Source of the DNA: Verrucomicrobia bacterium UBA1412
Lineage (GTDB): Bacteria > Verrucomicrobiota > Verrucomicrobiia > Limisphaerales > UBA1412
DNA: 64,000 nt
NCBI GenBank assembly: GCA_002305615.1
Contig: DBPU01000025.1
Location: 29,317 to 93,316 of the forward strand
Direction: 5' to 3'
Shown here: one piece after another, positions 55,172 through 63,942 of the stretch
Layout: every line of letters starts with the position of its first letter
How positions within the stretch are numbered: the first letter of the stretch is position 1
Position numbers and translations under genes: made by a program
Notes under the pieces: model-generated
The model's database searches: none
What the model saw: the letters and a program-made list of their open reading frames with translations, nothing else
What the model was told of the DNA's origin: nothing

Positions 55172-55357
55172 TGTCTTAACAGTCCGCTCTTCAGCCTTTT
55201 AAATTCTCTTTGCCAGTCCGGCATTTGCCGGGAAAAAGCAGAGAAAGAATAAAACTTCTTGCACTTTAGTCCAAGTCTGTTTACCTTAACTCCCGCGCTT
55301 GCTTCTGCAAAGCGTGCTTGACGTAGAAATAGAGCAGTCTGTTTTTATCTTCCAATT

Positions 55358-55432
55358 GGGTTGGTAGCTCAGCGGTAGAGCAGCGGCCTTTTAAGCCGTT
55401 GGTCCAGGGTTCAAATCCCTGCCGACCCACCA
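55358..55432 (+). tRNA. tRNA-Lys (anticodon TTT)
   Basis: The cloverleaf is clear: acceptor stem GGGTTGG with CCGACCC, D-arm GCTCAGCGGTAGAGC, anticodon stem GCGGC/GCCGT with loop CTTTTAA (anticodon TTT), and T-arm CAGGGTTCAAATCCCTG. The 3' CCA is encoded (55430-55432). A -35-like TTGACG at 55318-55323 lies upstream, though the -10 is weak. Confidence 0.97.
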
Positions 55433-55890
55433 TTTTTCTAGGAATTCCCTCCAAAGCTAAATCAGGCCTTCCGTAGCTCGTTAGATCAAACCTCTTATAT
55501 AAAAATCCTTTGCTGCTTGGTTTATAACATGCGAAATGGATTTCCGGATGGTGTTTCCTTCGCATCCTCTGGAAACAAAAAGTGGGGTGGAGGTGTTTTT
55601 GTGAAGAGTTTGTCTTTCTATTTATCAGTTTTCTGCTACCATTTCCGAGGGTTATGGAATTTGATTCCTGGCCTGCCTGCTTCCAGCATTGATTGGTTTT
55701 GTAAAAAAGAGATGGGGCTATGGCTTGCGGTTCTATGCTTAGAACCCGTATTGAGTTGAGGCCATATTAATTTCTTTACAAGTACTAAAAAATGTTTAGA
55801 GTAGCGGGGCAGTTGAGAGACAGCTAGGGTTTTTCAATTGTTTGGAATAATCGTAGGAAGAAGAACGTAGAGAAGATAAGCGGCTAAGAT
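55433..55890. other. intergenic region between tRNA-Lys and rpsO
   Basis: No gene is supported. An 80-codon forward frame at 55517-55759 starts with TTG, has no ribosome site and looks unlike a protein. A possible rpsO promoter is TTTACA at 55775-55780 and TAGAGT at 55797-55802, 16 bases apart. The roughly 90-base leader that follows is purine-rich, with AGGAAGAAG near 55855, and could be an S15-binding regulatory site, but I cannot identify the fold. Confidence 0.3.
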
Positions 55891-56154
55891 ATGGATTCTA
55901 AGGAAAAAGCCAAAAATATAGAAGAGTTTCGTATTCATGAACGTGACACTGGGTCAGCAGATGTGCAGGTTGCACTTTTGTCGAAGCGTATCAGCGCTCT
56001 GACTGAACATCTGCAGAAGAATAAGAAAGATCATAGTTCACGTAGGGGTCTGATTATGATGGTGAGCCGGAGACGCAAACTTCTGGATTACCTCCATGAG
56101 AAGGATGCGGACCGATATGTGGCGATAACAAAGAAACTGAAACTGAGAAGGTAA
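55891..56154 (+). CDS. rpsO: 30S ribosomal protein S15
   Basis: S15 binds 16S rRNA early in small-subunit assembly. The 87-residue protein has the family features [39 protein letters not shown] and a C-terminal basic helix with [13 protein letters not shown]. Length is normal. As in many bacteria, pnp follows, here separated by two hairpins. Confidence 0.97.
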   Translation: MDSKEKAKNIEEFRIHERDTGSADVQVALLSKRISALTEHLQKNKKDHSSRRGLIMMVSRRRKLLDYLHEKDADRYVAITKKLKLRR

Positions 56155-56210
56155 TCCTTCCAGACGAGAACGGTTTGGAGGTTCAAGTGGACTTCCGGAT
56201 GCGTGTTGAT

Positions 56211-56239
56211 GCAGCGCCGTATAAGGTACTGAGCGCTGC
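56211..56239 (+). other. hairpin between rpsO and pnp
   Basis: GCAGCGC (56211-56217) pairs perfectly with GCGCTGC (56233-56239) around a 15-base loop. In E. coli a stem in this same interval is cut by RNase III and takes part in pnp autocontrol; a similar role here is an inference from position only. Confidence 0.4.
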
Positions 56240-56270
56240 TATTCTATTCTCAGGATAAGTAATAATGAAT

Positions 56271-56311
56271 ACCCACCGAATCAAGCGGATTATGTTTGAC
56301 GGTGGGTTTTT
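56271..56311 (+). terminator. intrinsic terminator between rpsO and pnp
   Basis: ACCCACCG (56271-56278) pairs with CGGTGGGT (56300-56307), followed by a run of T. Its position before pnp means that pnp transcription is either partly read-through or driven by a promoter in the following 60 bases. Confidence 0.8.
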
Positions 56312-56374
56312 GTCTGTAGGATGTCATTTTAATAGTTTAAAGACATTGTAGGAAGCAAGAAAGATAAGAAGAGT

Positions 56375-58531
56375 ATGGTACATAAAGTAATAGCGCCGGC
56401 TGGCAGCAGCCAGATCACGATACAAACCGGCATATGGGCGCGGCAGGCAGCCGGCTCAGTCACAGTGCAACAAGGAGAAACCATCGTTTTGGTGGCAACT
56501 GTTGCAGCAAGCAAACCCAAAGAAGATTTGGATTTTTTCCCTTTAACGGTTGATTATCGCGAAAAGGCGGCAGCGGCGGGCAAGTTTCCCGGAGGATATT
56601 TTAGAAGAGAAGGACGTCCCACCGAAAAAGAGATTTTAACAAGCCGATTCATTGATCGGCCCTTACGCCCTCAGTTTCCTGATGGTTGGCTCAATGAGAC
56701 ACAGGTCCAATGCATCGTCATCAGCGCTGATGGAGAGTATGACCCGGATGTATTAGCTGTTTTGGGTGCTTCTGCAGCACTGACGATCAGCGATATTCCC
56801 TGGGGCGGCCCCTTGGGTGCTTTGCGCCTGGGCCGTGTGAATGGACAATTTGTAATTAATCCGACGCACTCTCAAATGGAAGAGAGCGATCTGGACCTCA
56901 TTTATGTGGGCGACAGTGACAAAGTGGTCATGTTTGAAGGCACGGCTGATGAGATCAGCGAGGAAGACTTCAATGCGGCAATGCAGTTTGCCCAGGCAGC
57001 TATTCAGCCGATGATTGCGGCTCAGCGCGAGCTCGTAAAGGCGGCAGGCAAAGCTAAAAGAGTATTTCAAACGCCTGAAATTCCTGCTGAAATTATTGCT
57101 GAGGCAAAGAATATCGTGGGCGATCGCCTGATGCCGGCTCTGACGATTGTCGGAAAACTGGATCGCGAAGCAGCAGTGAGCGTCATCAAGACTGAAGTTG
57201 CAGAAAAACTGACCGCTAAGTTCGGGGAAGATGTAATCAAAAAAGCTTTGGTGAGCAATCTGTTCTACGAAATGCAGTCCTCGACCGTTCGCAGCCTGCT
57301 TTTAGATAAAGGCCAGCGTATGGACGGACGTAAACTGGATGAGGTCAGGCCTCTTTCAATGAGCGTGGGTATTTTGCCTCGTTCTCATGGTTCATCGATT
57401 TTCACGCGTGGTGAGACACAGGCCCTTTCTATGGCGACGTTGGGTTCCATGGAAGATGCTCAGGAATTTGACGCCTACACGGGTGGAACGAACCAAAAAC
57501 AATTTCTCCTTCACTATAATTTCCCGAACTTCTCCGTTGGTGAAACAGGTCGCATTATGGGACCGGGGCGCCGTGAAATTGGACATGGGGCTTTAGCAGA
57601 ACGCTCAATTGAGCCCATGCTGCCTCTGACTGACTATCCATATGCGATCCGTATCTCGACCGAGATTCTTGAGTCGAATGGCTCCAGCTCTATGGCGACT
57701 GTTTGCGCCGGGACTCTGGCCCTCATGGATGCGGGTGTTCCTATTATTCGTCCTGTCGCCGGTATCAGTGCCGGTCTTTGCACCGACTATGATGAACAAG
57801 GCAATCTCAAGCGCCATGTCGTGATGACAGATATCATGGGCTGGGAAGATGCTTTTGGTGATATGGATTGCAAGATCGCCGGAACTGAAAAGGGAATCAC
57901 TGGTTTCCAATTGGACCTGAAGCTCCGCGGCGTATCTTTGGATATTATAGCGGAGGCCTTGGAGAAAACTCGCACGGCCAGAATCTCAATCCTCAAACAA
58001 ATGGCGGAATGTATCCCTGCTCCGAGGGAGAATATCAGCAAGTATGCTCCCCGTATTGTTTCCTTGAGAATACCGGAAGACAAGATCGGTGCTTTAATCG
58101 GCCCCGGTGGCAAAAACATCAAAGCGCTTTGTGATGAATCTGGCTGTGAGATCAATATTGAAGATGATGGCACTGTCCGCATTTATGGAAATAACGAAGA
58201 GGGAATGCTGATTGCCAGAGCTGCAGTGGAAGCCCTTTCTGCTGAGATCAAAGTGGGCGAAATCTATAGAGGCAAGGTGGTTTCTATCAAAGAATTCGGT
58301 TGTTTTGTGGAAGTGCTTCCGGGCAAAGAAGGACTCGTCCACATCAGCGAATTGGCAAACTTCCGCGTTAAACAGGTGGAGGATATTGTCAAGGTAGGAG
58401 ATACCTTCCCTGTTAAGTGCGTGGGTGTAGATGAGAGGGGCCGTGTTCGCCTTTCCCGGAAAGCTGCAATGGCTGAGCGCGAGCGTGAAATCAAAGGTGG
58501 AAGCGAAAAAGAAAATTGTTCTGAAGAGTAA
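56375..58531 (+). CDS. pnp: polynucleotide phosphorylase
   Basis: PNPase degrades RNA from the 3' end using phosphate. The 718-residue protein has two RNase PH domains (about 1-230 and 310-545) joined by a helical region, a KH domain (IGALIGPGGKNIK at about 570-582) and an S1 domain (GEIYRGKVVSIKEFGCFVEV, about 628-700). The GGGSA-like phosphate loop and catalytic Asp residues in the second core (for example in FGDMDCKIAGTEKG) are present. The ATG at 56375 fits the family start. It is followed by a strong bidirectional terminator. Confidence 0.98.
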   Translation: MVHKVIAPAGSSQITIQTGIWARQAAGSVTVQQGETIVLVATVAASKPKEDLDFFPLTVDYREKAAAAGKFPGGYFRREGRPTEKEILTSRFIDRPLRPQFPDGWLNETQVQCIVISADGEYDPDVLAVLGASAALTISDIPWGGPLGALRLGRVNGQFVINPTHSQMEESDLDLIYVGDSDKVVMFEGTADEISEEDFNAAMQFAQAAIQPMIAAQRELVKAAGKAKRVFQTPEIPAEIIAEAKNIVGDRLMPALTIVGKLDREAAVSVIKTEVAEKLTAKFGEDVIKKALVSNLFYEMQSSTVRSLLLDKGQRMDGRKLDEVRPLSMSVGILPRSHGSSIFTRGETQALSMATLGSMEDAQEFDAYTGGTNQKQFLLHYNFPNFSVGETGRIMGPGRREIGHGALAERSIEPMLPLTDYPYAIRISTEILESNGSSSMATVCAGTLALMDAGVPIIRPVAGISAGLCTDYDEQGNLKRHVVMTDIMGWEDAFGDMDCKIAGTEKGITGFQLDLKLRGVSLDIIAEALEKTRTARISILKQMAECIPAPRENISKYAPRIVSLRIPEDKIGALIGPGGKNIKALCDESGCEINIEDDGTVRIYGNNEEGMLIARAAVEALSAEIKVGEIYRGKVVSIKEFGCFVEVLPGKEGLVHISELANFRVKQVEDIVKVGDTFPVKCVGVDERGRVRLSRKAAMAEREREIKGGSEKENCSEE

Positions 58532-58570
58532 GATTCTTCCTTCAATTTCCATCATATAGATGGTAACAAA

Positions 58571-58598
58571 AAACCCGCTGACAACAGCGGGTTTTTTT
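58571..58598. terminator. bidirectional terminator between pnp and skp
   Basis: AAACCCGCTG and CAGCGGGTTT form a 10-base stem around the loop ACAA, with A runs before and T runs after, so it can stop both pnp and the skp transcript. Confidence 0.92.
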
Positions 58599-58627
58599 GT
58601 TGGAAAAATAAAACTAGCGATCTGCAA

Positions 58628-59233
58628 CTAATTGAAAAGAAGCAAGCTTTCTGGCTTTGCAAGCTTTTCGGGTTTAGTTGCGTTTAATTGAAGGAGTATT
58701 TCATCACTGATATCGTGCTTGCCTGAGTCAAATATGACAGCCCGATAAGGATTGGAGGCATCTATAGAGGTGTTTAAAACTAGAGTATATCCCTCCTTTT
58801 GAGCCTGTTTTGCTATTGTCTCATTCACTTTCTTTAGGATATCCTGCTGAGTCCGTTTTTTTCTGGCCGCCAGATTTTTAATCGCATTTTCCCGAAAGCT
58901 GGCCAAAGCGCTTTCAAGCTTTTTGCGCTCTTCAAAAGCCTTTGCAGCCTCTTGTTCGTTTTTACTAAGGACTTCAGGAGGCAAATCCTTGGCCTTAGTG
59001 CTGTTCAGGATTTCTGTAAATTTTTTATCCGCAGCTTCATAAAGCTTGTGTGCTTCGGCAGCTTCTTGCACGAGCCGCTGATTTTCTTGCTGATAGGCAG
59101 CGTCCTCCTGCCAAGTCAGGTAGTAGTTCTCCAAAACTTTGCGAACATCAATCGTCGCTATTTTTTGGGATTGGGCCTGGGCACCGAATGCAAATATCAG
59201 ACAGGCCAAACTGGTTAGAATTAACTTTTTCAT
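58628..59233 (-). CDS. OmpH/Skp-family periplasmic chaperone
   Basis: The 201-residue protein has a signal peptide (KKLILTSLACLIFAFGAQAQ) and then the OmpH pattern: KIATIDVRKVLENYYLTWQ near the N-terminus, a long charged coiled-coil (about 40-135, with NQRLVQEAAEAHKLYEAADK), and the C-terminal YTLVLNTSIDASNPYRAVIF that completes the core. Skp holds unfolded outer membrane proteins in the periplasm on the way to BamA, which is the gene just upstream. Together they form a dnaB-bamA-skp group on the reverse strand. Confidence 0.92.
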   Translation of the reverse strand: MKKLILTSLACLIFAFGAQAQSQKIATIDVRKVLENYYLTWQEDAAYQQENQRLVQEAAEAHKLYEAADKKFTEILNSTKAKDLPPEVLSKNEQEAAKAFEERKKLESALASFRENAIKNLAARKKRTQQDILKKVNETIAKQAQKEGYTLVLNTSIDASNPYRAVIFDSGKHDISDEILLQLNATKPEKLAKPESLLLFN

Positions 59234-59262
59234 AACATAGAGATTTCTGATGTTAAAGTATT

Positions 59263-61635
59263 TTAGAATTCACGTGTATAGCCAACACTGAAATTAAAGC
59301 GTCCACTACCGCTCTCATTTTTTCCATTAATCGGAACGCCGTAATCGAAGCGGAGGGGGCCAAGCATGGGGATATTCAGGCGAACGCCTAAGCCGATATT
59401 ATCTGCCCATCCAAGTTTTCCGTAAACAGGGTCCTCACGATGGCTTGGATCAAAATCATATGCGTCAGGATTGACCCAGCCAATGTCGTAAAACGCAGCT
59501 ACACGCAGATATTCTTCGACGATGGGCACAGAGTATTCCAGACTTCCGAAGGCATAGGTTTGGCCTCCGACGGGTTCACCATCAATCAAGGGGCCCAAAT
59601 GGCGGTATTTATAGCCGCGCATGTCATAGGCTCCACCCAAATAGTATTTTTCGTAGAAGGGAACGTGGTTGGAATCGTTATAGGTATCCATGGTGCCAAC
59701 CCTGCCGAGCACTTCCAGGACATCTCCCTCTCCAAAGCCTTTGAAATACCAAGCCGTGCGCAGCTCCAGCTTATAAAAACTGAAATCTCCGCCCAAAGGA
59801 CCGCCGGCAATCTGAGGCATAAACTCGGACCGTTGGCCCTTATTGGGGAGCATAGTCGAGTTGCGCGTGTCGTAAGCGATGGAGGGCATGATTTTGGATA
59901 TCAGATTTGCCCCTTGATCTTGGCGAATCACATAGGGTGCCTTATCAGTCACATCTTTGATATCTACGTTTTCGAGAGAATACGCCAACCCTCCGATCCA
60001 ATAATCATTCCAAAGAGTGCGGGTCAGCCCAACCTTACCGCCCAAGATTTCCTCTTCGAATTCATCTGAATAGTAGCTGATTTGGCGCCAGTAGAAGTCT
60101 GTGCTCAGCGTTAGCTTGCGACCGAAGAGCCATGGTTCCACAAAGGAGAGAATATAATCCTGCCGTTCCGTACCCAGAGTGGCACGCAGGCGCATTTTCT
60201 GACCGCCGCCCATGAAATATGGTGGCTTGAACAAATCAAAGTTACTCTGAGAAACTTCCGCATAACCAAAAAGGTTATCCACAGTGCTGAAGCCGGCACC
60301 GATCATGAAGTTCGCCGTATCCTGTTCTTCAATATTTAAAATCAGGTTCTTTTGATCCGGAATATCTGTCGGCTCAGGCTGAGGATCTACTTTCGAGAAA
60401 TACTGAAGACCCTCCAAACGCTTTTTGCTCAAGTTGACTCGAGTCATGTCGAACGTTTCCCCCGGAGTAATAGCCAGCTCACGGCGGATCACTTTATCTT
60501 TGGTCTTGGTGTTACCCCGGATTTCGATCTTCTCAACATAGGATTTGCTGAATTCATCAATCCGATAGACAACATCCATCGTAGAATTCTCCACGTTGGG
60601 GATTTTCACCGCAACAATAGAGGCATCAATATATCCACGCGAACCGTAAAAATCCTGAATAGCGTCCACGTCGGCAGATAGTCCTTTAGGTGAAAAAACT
60701 TCTCCGCTCAGCATAGTGGGGCGCTTGAGTGCCCCTTCCGTGTAAACGCCCCTCAATATTTCGTCCGAACTGAAGAGGGTATTTCCCTCAAAGGAGACTT
60801 GGCCCACCCGGTACATTTTTCCCTCGTCCAGGTCAAAATGGACCACCATCCGCTTATCGCTGACCGTCTCGGACGTAATCTCATTAATTTTAAAATCCAG
60901 ATAACCTGCGTTATGGTAGAGATTGATCAGTTTTTCACGGTCTTCAACCACCTGATCATCCTTGAGCGTGCCGCTCCCAGTTACAAAGGAGAGGAACCAA
61001 AATCTCCGGGTTTTTACGGTCTTTCTGAGTTTTCTTTGCTTAAATACCTCAGCGTTTTCGAAGACGACATCCTTGATCTTGATCTTGGGGGCTTCAACGA
61101 TTTCAAAAACGACGCTTGCTCTGCCCGCTTTTTCATCTACGTTTGTCGTATATTCGACGGTGGTTTTCTGGCGGCCATTGCGCTGATATTTTTTGAGAAT
61201 ATCCTGCTTGTCTTTGAAAAGCTTGTGCTCATCCAGCGGTTGCCCGACCTTTGAAGAGAGCTTCTTGAGCAGTGTGCGCCGGGTGTAGTGTTCGTTGCCG
61301 ATGAACTGAATATCCGTAATTGTCGGCTTGGCCTGTACGTAAAAAGTGAGAGCCACATCGCCAACGCCCTGTTCCTCTTCTCCTACTCGAATATTATAAA
61401 AATAGCCTGTCGAGTAGAGGTTTTTGATGCTGTCATTGACTGCAGTCCGAAGGTAAGCATCCCCGGGTTTAATGCGGATATTTGACAGGATATAGTCGTC
61501 ATTGACCGACTGCGGCCCTACATGAGTAATGAGGATTTTTTGAACTGTGCCCGTGGGTTCCTGAGCGATTCCTGGTTGACTGCTGCAAAGCAAAAGAGCG
61601 GCAATCACGGCACAAATTCTAATCCTATTTCTCAT
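59263..61635 (-). CDS. bamA: outer membrane protein assembly factor BamA
   Basis: BamA inserts beta-barrel proteins in the outer membrane. The 790-residue protein has a signal peptide, five POTRA domains (about 28-440, for example IQFIGNEHYTRRTLLKKL and VSFEGNTLFSSDEIL), then the 16-strand barrel (about 450-790), ending in the required aromatic residue: FNFSVGYTREF. It is followed by the Skp chaperone gene 29 bases downstream, and dnaB ends 9 bases upstream, so all three can share one message. This also supports a Gram-negative cell plan. Confidence 0.96.
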   Translation of the reverse strand: MRNRIRICAVIAALLLCSSQPGIAQEPTGTVQKILITHVGPQSVNDDYILSNIRIKPGDAYLRTAVNDSIKNLYSTGYFYNIRVGEEEQGVGDVALTFYVQAKPTITDIQFIGNEHYTRRTLLKKLSSKVGQPLDEHKLFKDKQDILKKYQRNGRQKTTVEYTTNVDEKAGRASVVFEIVEAPKIKIKDVVFENAEVFKQRKLRKTVKTRRFWFLSFVTGSGTLKDDQVVEDREKLINLYHNAGYLDFKINEITSETVSDKRMVVHFDLDEGKMYRVGQVSFEGNTLFSSDEILRGVYTEGALKRPTMLSGEVFSPKGLSADVDAIQDFYGSRGYIDASIVAVKIPNVENSTMDVVYRIDEFSKSYVEKIEIRGNTKTKDKVIRRELAITPGETFDMTRVNLSKKRLEGLQYFSKVDPQPEPTDIPDQKNLILNIEEQDTANFMIGAGFSTVDNLFGYAEVSQSNFDLFKPPYFMGGGQKMRLRATLGTERQDYILSFVEPWLFGRKLTLSTDFYWRQISYYSDEFEEEILGGKVGLTRTLWNDYWIGGLAYSLENVDIKDVTDKAPYVIRQDQGANLISKIMPSIAYDTRNSTMLPNKGQRSEFMPQIAGGPLGGDFSFYKLELRTAWYFKGFGEGDVLEVLGRVGTMDTYNDSNHVPFYEKYYLGGAYDMRGYKYRHLGPLIDGEPVGGQTYAFGSLEYSVPIVEEYLRVAAFYDIGWVNPDAYDFDPSHREDPVYGKLGWADNIGLGVRLNIPMLGPLRFDYGVPINGKNESGSGRFNFSVGYTREF

Positions 61636-61644
61636 GGGTAAGTA

Positions 61645-63276
61645 CTAAGGTACATCTTCTTGACGCACTCGGGCCAAGTTATCAAAACGGGTATAGTTTT
61701 TCAAGAAAATTAAATCCACTTCTCCCGTAGGACCATTGCGTTGTTTAGCGACGATCAATTTAACTTCCACGGCAGTCTGCATGTTTTGATTCTGGGGCTC
61801 TTCCTCCGCGTCACCTCTGCGTCCGTCAGCAGCTTGGGTTGGAGGGCGGTAAATCAAAAGAACCAAATCTGCATCCTGTTCAATTGCGCCGGATTCACGT
61901 AGGTCTGAGAGCTTGGGAACACGGTTTTTTTCCTTTTCCACATCGCGATTGAGCTGGCTTAGGACAATTATCGGCACGCTCAATTCTTTGGCCAGACTCT
62001 TAATTCCATTTGAAATATCGGCTATCTCTTGCTGGCGATTGCTATCCCCCCGGGCCGTGCTTGAATGAAGAAGTTGCAGGTAGTCGATGACAAATAATTT
62101 AATTCCTTTCTCCATCATACGCCGTGCTCGGCTTCTCAGATTGAGAATGCTCAAGCCTGGAGTGTCATCAATGTAGATGGGCGCTGAGGCTAATCTGCCT
62201 GCTTCTCCGGTCATTTTTGTGAAATCCTGCACGCTCAACGTGCCACTTCGGATGTTTTGCATACTGACGCGGGCTCGCGAGCAGAGCATACGCATGACCA
62301 GCGACTCTGCCGTCATTTCCAAACTGAAGACTCCCACAGGCTCTCCCAGTTCGATGGCGACGTGTTCAGCGATGTTCATTGCCAGTGAAGTTTTTCCCAT
62401 AGATGGACGAGCCGCAATCACGATCATTTCCCCTCCATGAAGTCCGGAGGTCATTTTATCCAGACTGGGAAAACCGGTTCCCACTCCCGTCAGCTCGCCC
62501 TTACGGTTGAAAAAGTTTTGAACCATTTGAAACGCATTTTGCACGAGCTCTTTCATCTCAATCGAAGAGGTTTGAACCCACTCGCCGTTGATCCGGAGAA
62601 TTTCTTTTTCAGCCTGATCCATCAGAGACTCCACGTCTGAGGGATTCGAAAAAACGTCTTCAGTAAGTGTCATGCAGGTTTGCACCAGGCTTCTTAGGAG
62701 ATACTTATCCCGGACGATATTGAGATAGAAACCCATGTTCAGAGGGGAGGGAGGGGCGTCTTTCAGTGATGAAATGTAGGCTACACCGCCGGCAGAATCC
62801 AAAAGTGCCCTGTCTCGGAGCCTTTGAATCAAGGTCAGTTCATCAATGCCTCCGCCCTCCTCGTTCATCTGGATCATTTGTGAAATCAGCGTTTGATGGC
62901 GAATATCGTAGAAAATATTTTCAAACTGATCTTTGCCTTTGAGCTTTGATGCGAATAAGGAGAGATTGTTTCTGGGGTCCAGCAAAATGCAACCCAGCAC
63001 CCCCTGTTCTGCTTCGATAGAGAAGGGAACCTGCCTGCCTGGGAGAGACATATTGTTGATGGCAGAGCTCGCAGGTGTTTTTGGGCTTCTTTTTCTTCGA
63101 GTGCTCGGAGTTGCCTTCTCAGCCCCTGCCATATCGGCGGGTAAAATAGGGGAGATTATCAGATTATCAGCATCCGGGAAGATAGAGGGTTCATCCATAT
63201 GAGAGAGTGCCTCTGGAGCAACGAGGTTGGTCTCTGAATCTGTCGCATTAATTTCTGGAAGGTTTTCGTTATTCAT
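61645..63276 (-). CDS. dnaB: replicative DNA helicase DnaB
   Basis: DnaB unwinds DNA at the replication fork as a hexamer. The 543-residue protein has an unusually long N-terminal extension (about 80 residues, acidic and Ser/Pro-rich), then the DnaB N-domain (PFSIEAEQGVLGCILLDP), a linker, and the RecA-like C-domain with Walker A ARPSMGKTSLA, Walker B LFVIDYLQLL and SQLNRDVE. No intein is present. I use the ATG at 63276, which has GGAGAAAA just upstream; the frame is open to 63348. The extension is not needed for helicase function in the family and may be a lineage-specific region. Confidence 0.95.
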   Translation of the reverse strand: MNNENLPEINATDSETNLVAPEALSHMDEPSIFPDADNLIISPILPADMAGAEKATPSTRRKRSPKTPASSAINNMSLPGRQVPFSIEAEQGVLGCILLDPRNNLSLFASKLKGKDQFENIFYDIRHQTLISQMIQMNEEGGGIDELTLIQRLRDRALLDSAGGVAYISSLKDAPPSPLNMGFYLNIVRDKYLLRSLVQTCMTLTEDVFSNPSDVESLMDQAEKEILRINGEWVQTSSIEMKELVQNAFQMVQNFFNRKGELTGVGTGFPSLDKMTSGLHGGEMIVIAARPSMGKTSLAMNIAEHVAIELGEPVGVFSLEMTAESLVMRMLCSRARVSMQNIRSGTLSVQDFTKMTGEAGRLASAPIYIDDTPGLSILNLRSRARRMMEKGIKLFVIDYLQLLHSSTARGDSNRQQEIADISNGIKSLAKELSVPIIVLSQLNRDVEKEKNRVPKLSDLRESGAIEQDADLVLLIYRPPTQAADGRRGDAEEEPQNQNMQTAVEVKLIVAKQRNGPTGEVDLIFLKNYTRFDNLARVRQEDVP

Positions 63277-63461
63277 TTTGATTTTCTCCGGACTGGATTG
63301 AATCAGGTCCGCCACACCATACACAAATCTGAGGCCGTACAACACCAAAACTTATTCAGAAAAGGGACCGAGTTATTCACAGATATTCAATTTCAGCTTG
63401 CAGCACTACCTGCTTTTCTGTAGATTGGCCACGTCCTTCATTGGACAAATCTTCCACAAAT

Positions 63462-63537
63462 GGGGTCATAGCTCAGTTGGTAGAGCGTCTCGTTCGCAAT
63501 GAGAAGGTCTGGGGTTCGATCCCCCATGGCTCCACCA
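63462..63537 (+). tRNA. tRNA-Ala (anticodon CGC)
   Basis: Cloverleaf: acceptor GGGGTCA with TGGCTCC and the G3-U70 wobble pair that identifies alanine tRNA; D-arm GCTCAGTTGGTAGAGC; anticodon stem TCTCG/TGAGA with loop TTCGCAA, giving anticodon CGC for GCG codons; T-arm TGGGGTTCGATCCCCCA. The CCA is encoded at 63535-63537. Confidence 0.96.
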
Positions 63538-63604
63538 TTTAAGGTAGATCATCTTCCCTTTCATCCCTTGTAAGAAATTTTAATAATGTAACACATATCT
63601 CTTC

Positions 63605-63632
63605 TTGACTTTTTTATTCATTGTGGTAGAAC
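63605..63632 (+). promoter_or_regulatory. candidate sigma70-type promoter
   Basis: TTGACT and TAGAAC are separated by 16 bases. The -35 is a five-of-six match, the -10 is four-of-six. No supported gene lies downstream within the window, so this is weak. Confidence 0.25.
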
Positions 63633-63912
63633 ATGAGTGCCTGGTTTAATGGGCGATTAATTTTTGCCTTTGGATGGAATGGTTTTGAGGATTGTTTTTC
63701 CGTTCAACTCTAAGAGTCTGATGTTGAGCGCGTTGTTCAATTCTGGAATGTGTTCTGATCGTTAGGATGAGAGTGTTTTTATTTTTTGGAAAGAGGTCCT
63801 CTCGAAGTGACCATGGCTTTGCCTTGTCCAATTTTTCTGCATAGCCAGAGCCACTACTATTTCCTGAAGGGCAACGAATAGAGTCACTGCTACTTTACTA
63901 TTTCGCATCGCG

Positions 63913-63942
63913 ATCCGTATTTATCCGTGTCCATCCGTGGTT
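63913..63942 (+). repeat. three tandem decamers of the ATCCGTR type
   Basis: Three 10-base units in a row begin ATCCGTATTT, ATCCGTGTCC and ATCCGTGGTT, so the first six bases are identical in all. I recall similar runs in non-coding DNA of unrelated bacteria, but cannot check that here. Confidence 0.6.

Noticed and set aside
55281..55565. A reverse frame with GFEPWTNGLKGRCSTAELPT, which looks like a conserved protein.
   Set aside because: This phrase is the reverse translation of the tRNA-Lys gene (55358-55432), a common annotation error.
55517..55759. An 80-codon forward frame before rpsO.
   Set aside because: TTG start, no ribosome site and unlikely composition; it overlaps the rpsO promoter region.
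63633..63713. A 26-codon frame starting MSAWFNGRL.
   Set aside because: It begins at the very edge of the candidate promoter, has no ribosome site, and is too short to support.
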